Part shown: in pieces, positions 62,954 to 64,000 of the stretch
Position numbering within the stretch: position 1 is the stretch's first letter
How the letters are laid out: each line of letters begins with the position of its first letter
Assembly (NCBI RefSeq): GCF_004769195.1
Contig: NZ_RQET01000004.1
Coordinates: forward strand, 930,001-994,000
Length of the DNA: 64,000 bases
Source of the DNA: Leptospira fletcheri
GTDB lineage: Bacteria > Spirochaetota > Leptospiria > Leptospirales > Leptospiraceae
Direction: 5' to 3'
Position numbers and translations under genes: made by a program
Notes under the pieces: model-generated
The model's input: only the letters and a program-made list of their open reading frames with translations
What the model was told of the DNA's origin: nothing
Databases searched by the model: none

Positions 62954-64000
62954 TCATGTCTTTCCCACCGGGATTCGGATCGTAACCTTGGTACCTTGCC
63001 CCCGATTCGATTCCAATTGTATGGACCCGCCGTGATCGGCCACGATCCTTTGAGAGATCGTAAGGCCCAATCCGGTTCCCTGTTTCGTCCTACGTGTCGT
63101 GTACAAAGGAAGAAAGGCCTTTTCTGCAACTTCGGGACTCATTCCCGGACCGTTATCTTGAATGGTAAAACCGACCGTCTCTGTGTTCAAATACATTTCT
63201 TTTCGCGCAGAAACTTGTATGGACGGGGATTCCGGTTTATGTTCCATTTCCGAAATCGCGTTTACCGCGTTAACGAGACAGTTTATCAGTACCTGCTCGA
63301 TTTCCTGCCAAGCTACATGAATTTGAGGAAGCTCCGGGCTGGTGATCCGTTTCAATTCGATGCCGCTTTTTCTGCAACTGACCTCGATCAATTCGCAGGC
63401 CCTGAGGAGGATGAAATAGGGGGAGACGAGTTCCTTTTTTCTGGGAGCCCTTCTTCCTAGGTCCAGGAGCCCCTTAATCAGATCGCGGATTCTGATGGCT
63501 GCTCCTTCTATTCTTCTGTATACTTTTTTGCGCTCGTCGGGATCCGGATCCTCGTGTTCCAACAGATCTTCCAGATAGAGAAGGCTAGATTGGAGAGGGT
63601 TGTTGACTTCGTGCGCGATCCCTGCGGCGATTTCGCCAATCGAAGCGAACTTTGCGGTCTCGTAGAGTTGTCTGTCCAGGAGCTTGGTCTGGGTTACGTC
63701 CGAAAAGATTAACATGGCCGTTATCGGAAGGTCCTGGTATTTTTTCAGAGGAATGAACTTTACGGAAAAGAAGTTCTCCTCCTCTCCCAATAATGCCATC
63801 GAGAAATCGTAATATACCGGTCTCTGAATCCTTACGCATTCCTCCAGTTTTTCGATGATTTCGTTTTTGATCTCGTCGGCGAAAAGCTCCGGAAAACTGT
63901 CACCGGGAGCCACATTTAGGAATTGGAAGAGGAAAAATTTCAGGATCGGAGCGACTTCCATCACCGTTCCCTGGGGATTTAATATTACGATTCCATTATT
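62954..64000 (-). CDS. PAS sensor histidine kinase, N-terminus beyond the window
   Basis: At least 349 aa; the reading frame continues upstream past 64000 without a stop (it reads NNGIVILNPQGTVMEVAP just before the first in-frame Met), which is PAS-like, so the gene is truncated by the window. Visible parts are a PAS domain, HisKA with SIGEIAAGIAHEVNNPLQSSL (His) and HATPase with NCLVNAVNAISEM, DNGPGMS and KQGTGLGLTISQRIVADHGG. It lies 20 bp upstream of the receiver-PAS-kinase gene and is probably its partner. Confidence 0.92.
   Translation of the reverse strand, partial: NNGIVILNPQGTVMEVAPILKFFLFQFLNVAPGDSFPELFADEIKNEIIEKLEECVRIQRPVYYDFSMALLGEEENFFSVKFIPLKKYQDLPITAMLIFSDVTQTKLLDRQLYETAKFASIGEIAAGIAHEVNNPLQSSLLYLEDLLEHEDPDPDERKKVYRRIEGAAIRIRDLIKGLLDLGRRAPRKKELVSPYFILLRACELIEVSCRKSGIELKRITSPELPQIHVAWQEIEQVLINCLVNAVNAISEMEHKPESPSIQVSARKEMYLNTETVGFTIQDNGPGMSPEVAEKAFLPLYTTRRTKQGTGLGLTISQRIVADHGGSIQLESNRGQGTKVTIRIPVGKT

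Noticed and set aside
1..64000. CRISPR arrays, rRNA operons, insertion sequences or prophage
   Set aside because: No regularly spaced repeats, rRNA-like blocks, transposase or phage structural genes were seen on reading through the window.

Overview
The window reads as a spirochaete chromosome of the genus Leptospira. The strongest evidence is a lipL41-lep pair (46272-47718), a lipoprotein system I know only from Leptospira. Supporting evidence is a homologue of vitamin K-dependent gamma-glutamyl carboxylase (39934-41436), many lipoproteins with relaxed lipoboxes, and TTG/GTG starts next to good Shine-Dalgarno sites. By eye the G+C content is near 45-50%, well above L. interrogans. This suggests an intermediate or environmental Leptospira lineage, but I could not compute composition or place the species.

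Layout. 1-4.7 kb: a partial unknown gene, a membrane-anchored SRPBCC protein, a large 7TM/SpoIIE phosphatase with TPRs, and a CxxCH (haem-type) lipoprotein. 4.7-9 kb: yebC-ruvC, cfa, and birA-coaX. 9-13.7 kb: an RND pump and a TolC-like lipoprotein with no adjacent adaptor gene. 13.7-22 kb: a lipid-metabolism block with an acyl-CoA dehydrogenase, MsrB, a hydrolase with a lysine-rich tail, and a TetR regulator divergent from a thioesterase-thiolase operon. A second, very similar thiolase follows. The TetR intergenic region and the second thiolase promoter share the same 16-bp palindrome. 22-32 kb: accessory and surface genes (FG-GAP beta-propeller, serine hydrolase, SPFH protein, DedA, histidine kinase, secreted hydrolase), with long non-coding stretches and hairpin elements. 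32-46 kb: radical SAM, GST, PAS-LuxR regulator, MsrA, Rnk/GreA-like protein, SET methyltransferase, carboxylase homologue, DprA, DoxX, ispF-nadA. 46-50 kb: lipL41-lep, with a strong intrinsic terminator inside the start of lep, then a B12-type radical SAM protein. 50-59 kb: a second serine hydrolase, HHH protein, uracil-DNA glycosylase, STAS protein, galK, pgi, an unknown protein with a Zn-ribbon-like C-terminus, and clpP behind an ECF sigma gene. 58.9-59.6 kb: an AT-rich HigBA-like toxin-antitoxin module. 59.7-64 kb: a tight minus-strand cluster of histidine kinase, receiver-PAS-kinase, AmgK-like sugar kinase and MurU-like nucleotidyltransferase, running off the right edge.

How the genes work together. 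The TetR gene, thioesterase and two thiolases look like one fatty-acid/acyl-CoA regulon defined by the shared operator. MsrA and the lipoprotein MsrB give methionine-sulfoxide repair in the envelope. AmgK and MurU form a cell-wall sugar salvage route, and here they follow two sensor proteins. LipL41 and its partner Lep are co-encoded but separated by an attenuator-like hairpin. I saw no rRNA, tRNA, CRISPR array, phage or insertion sequence. All functions come from motifs and recall; no database search was run.
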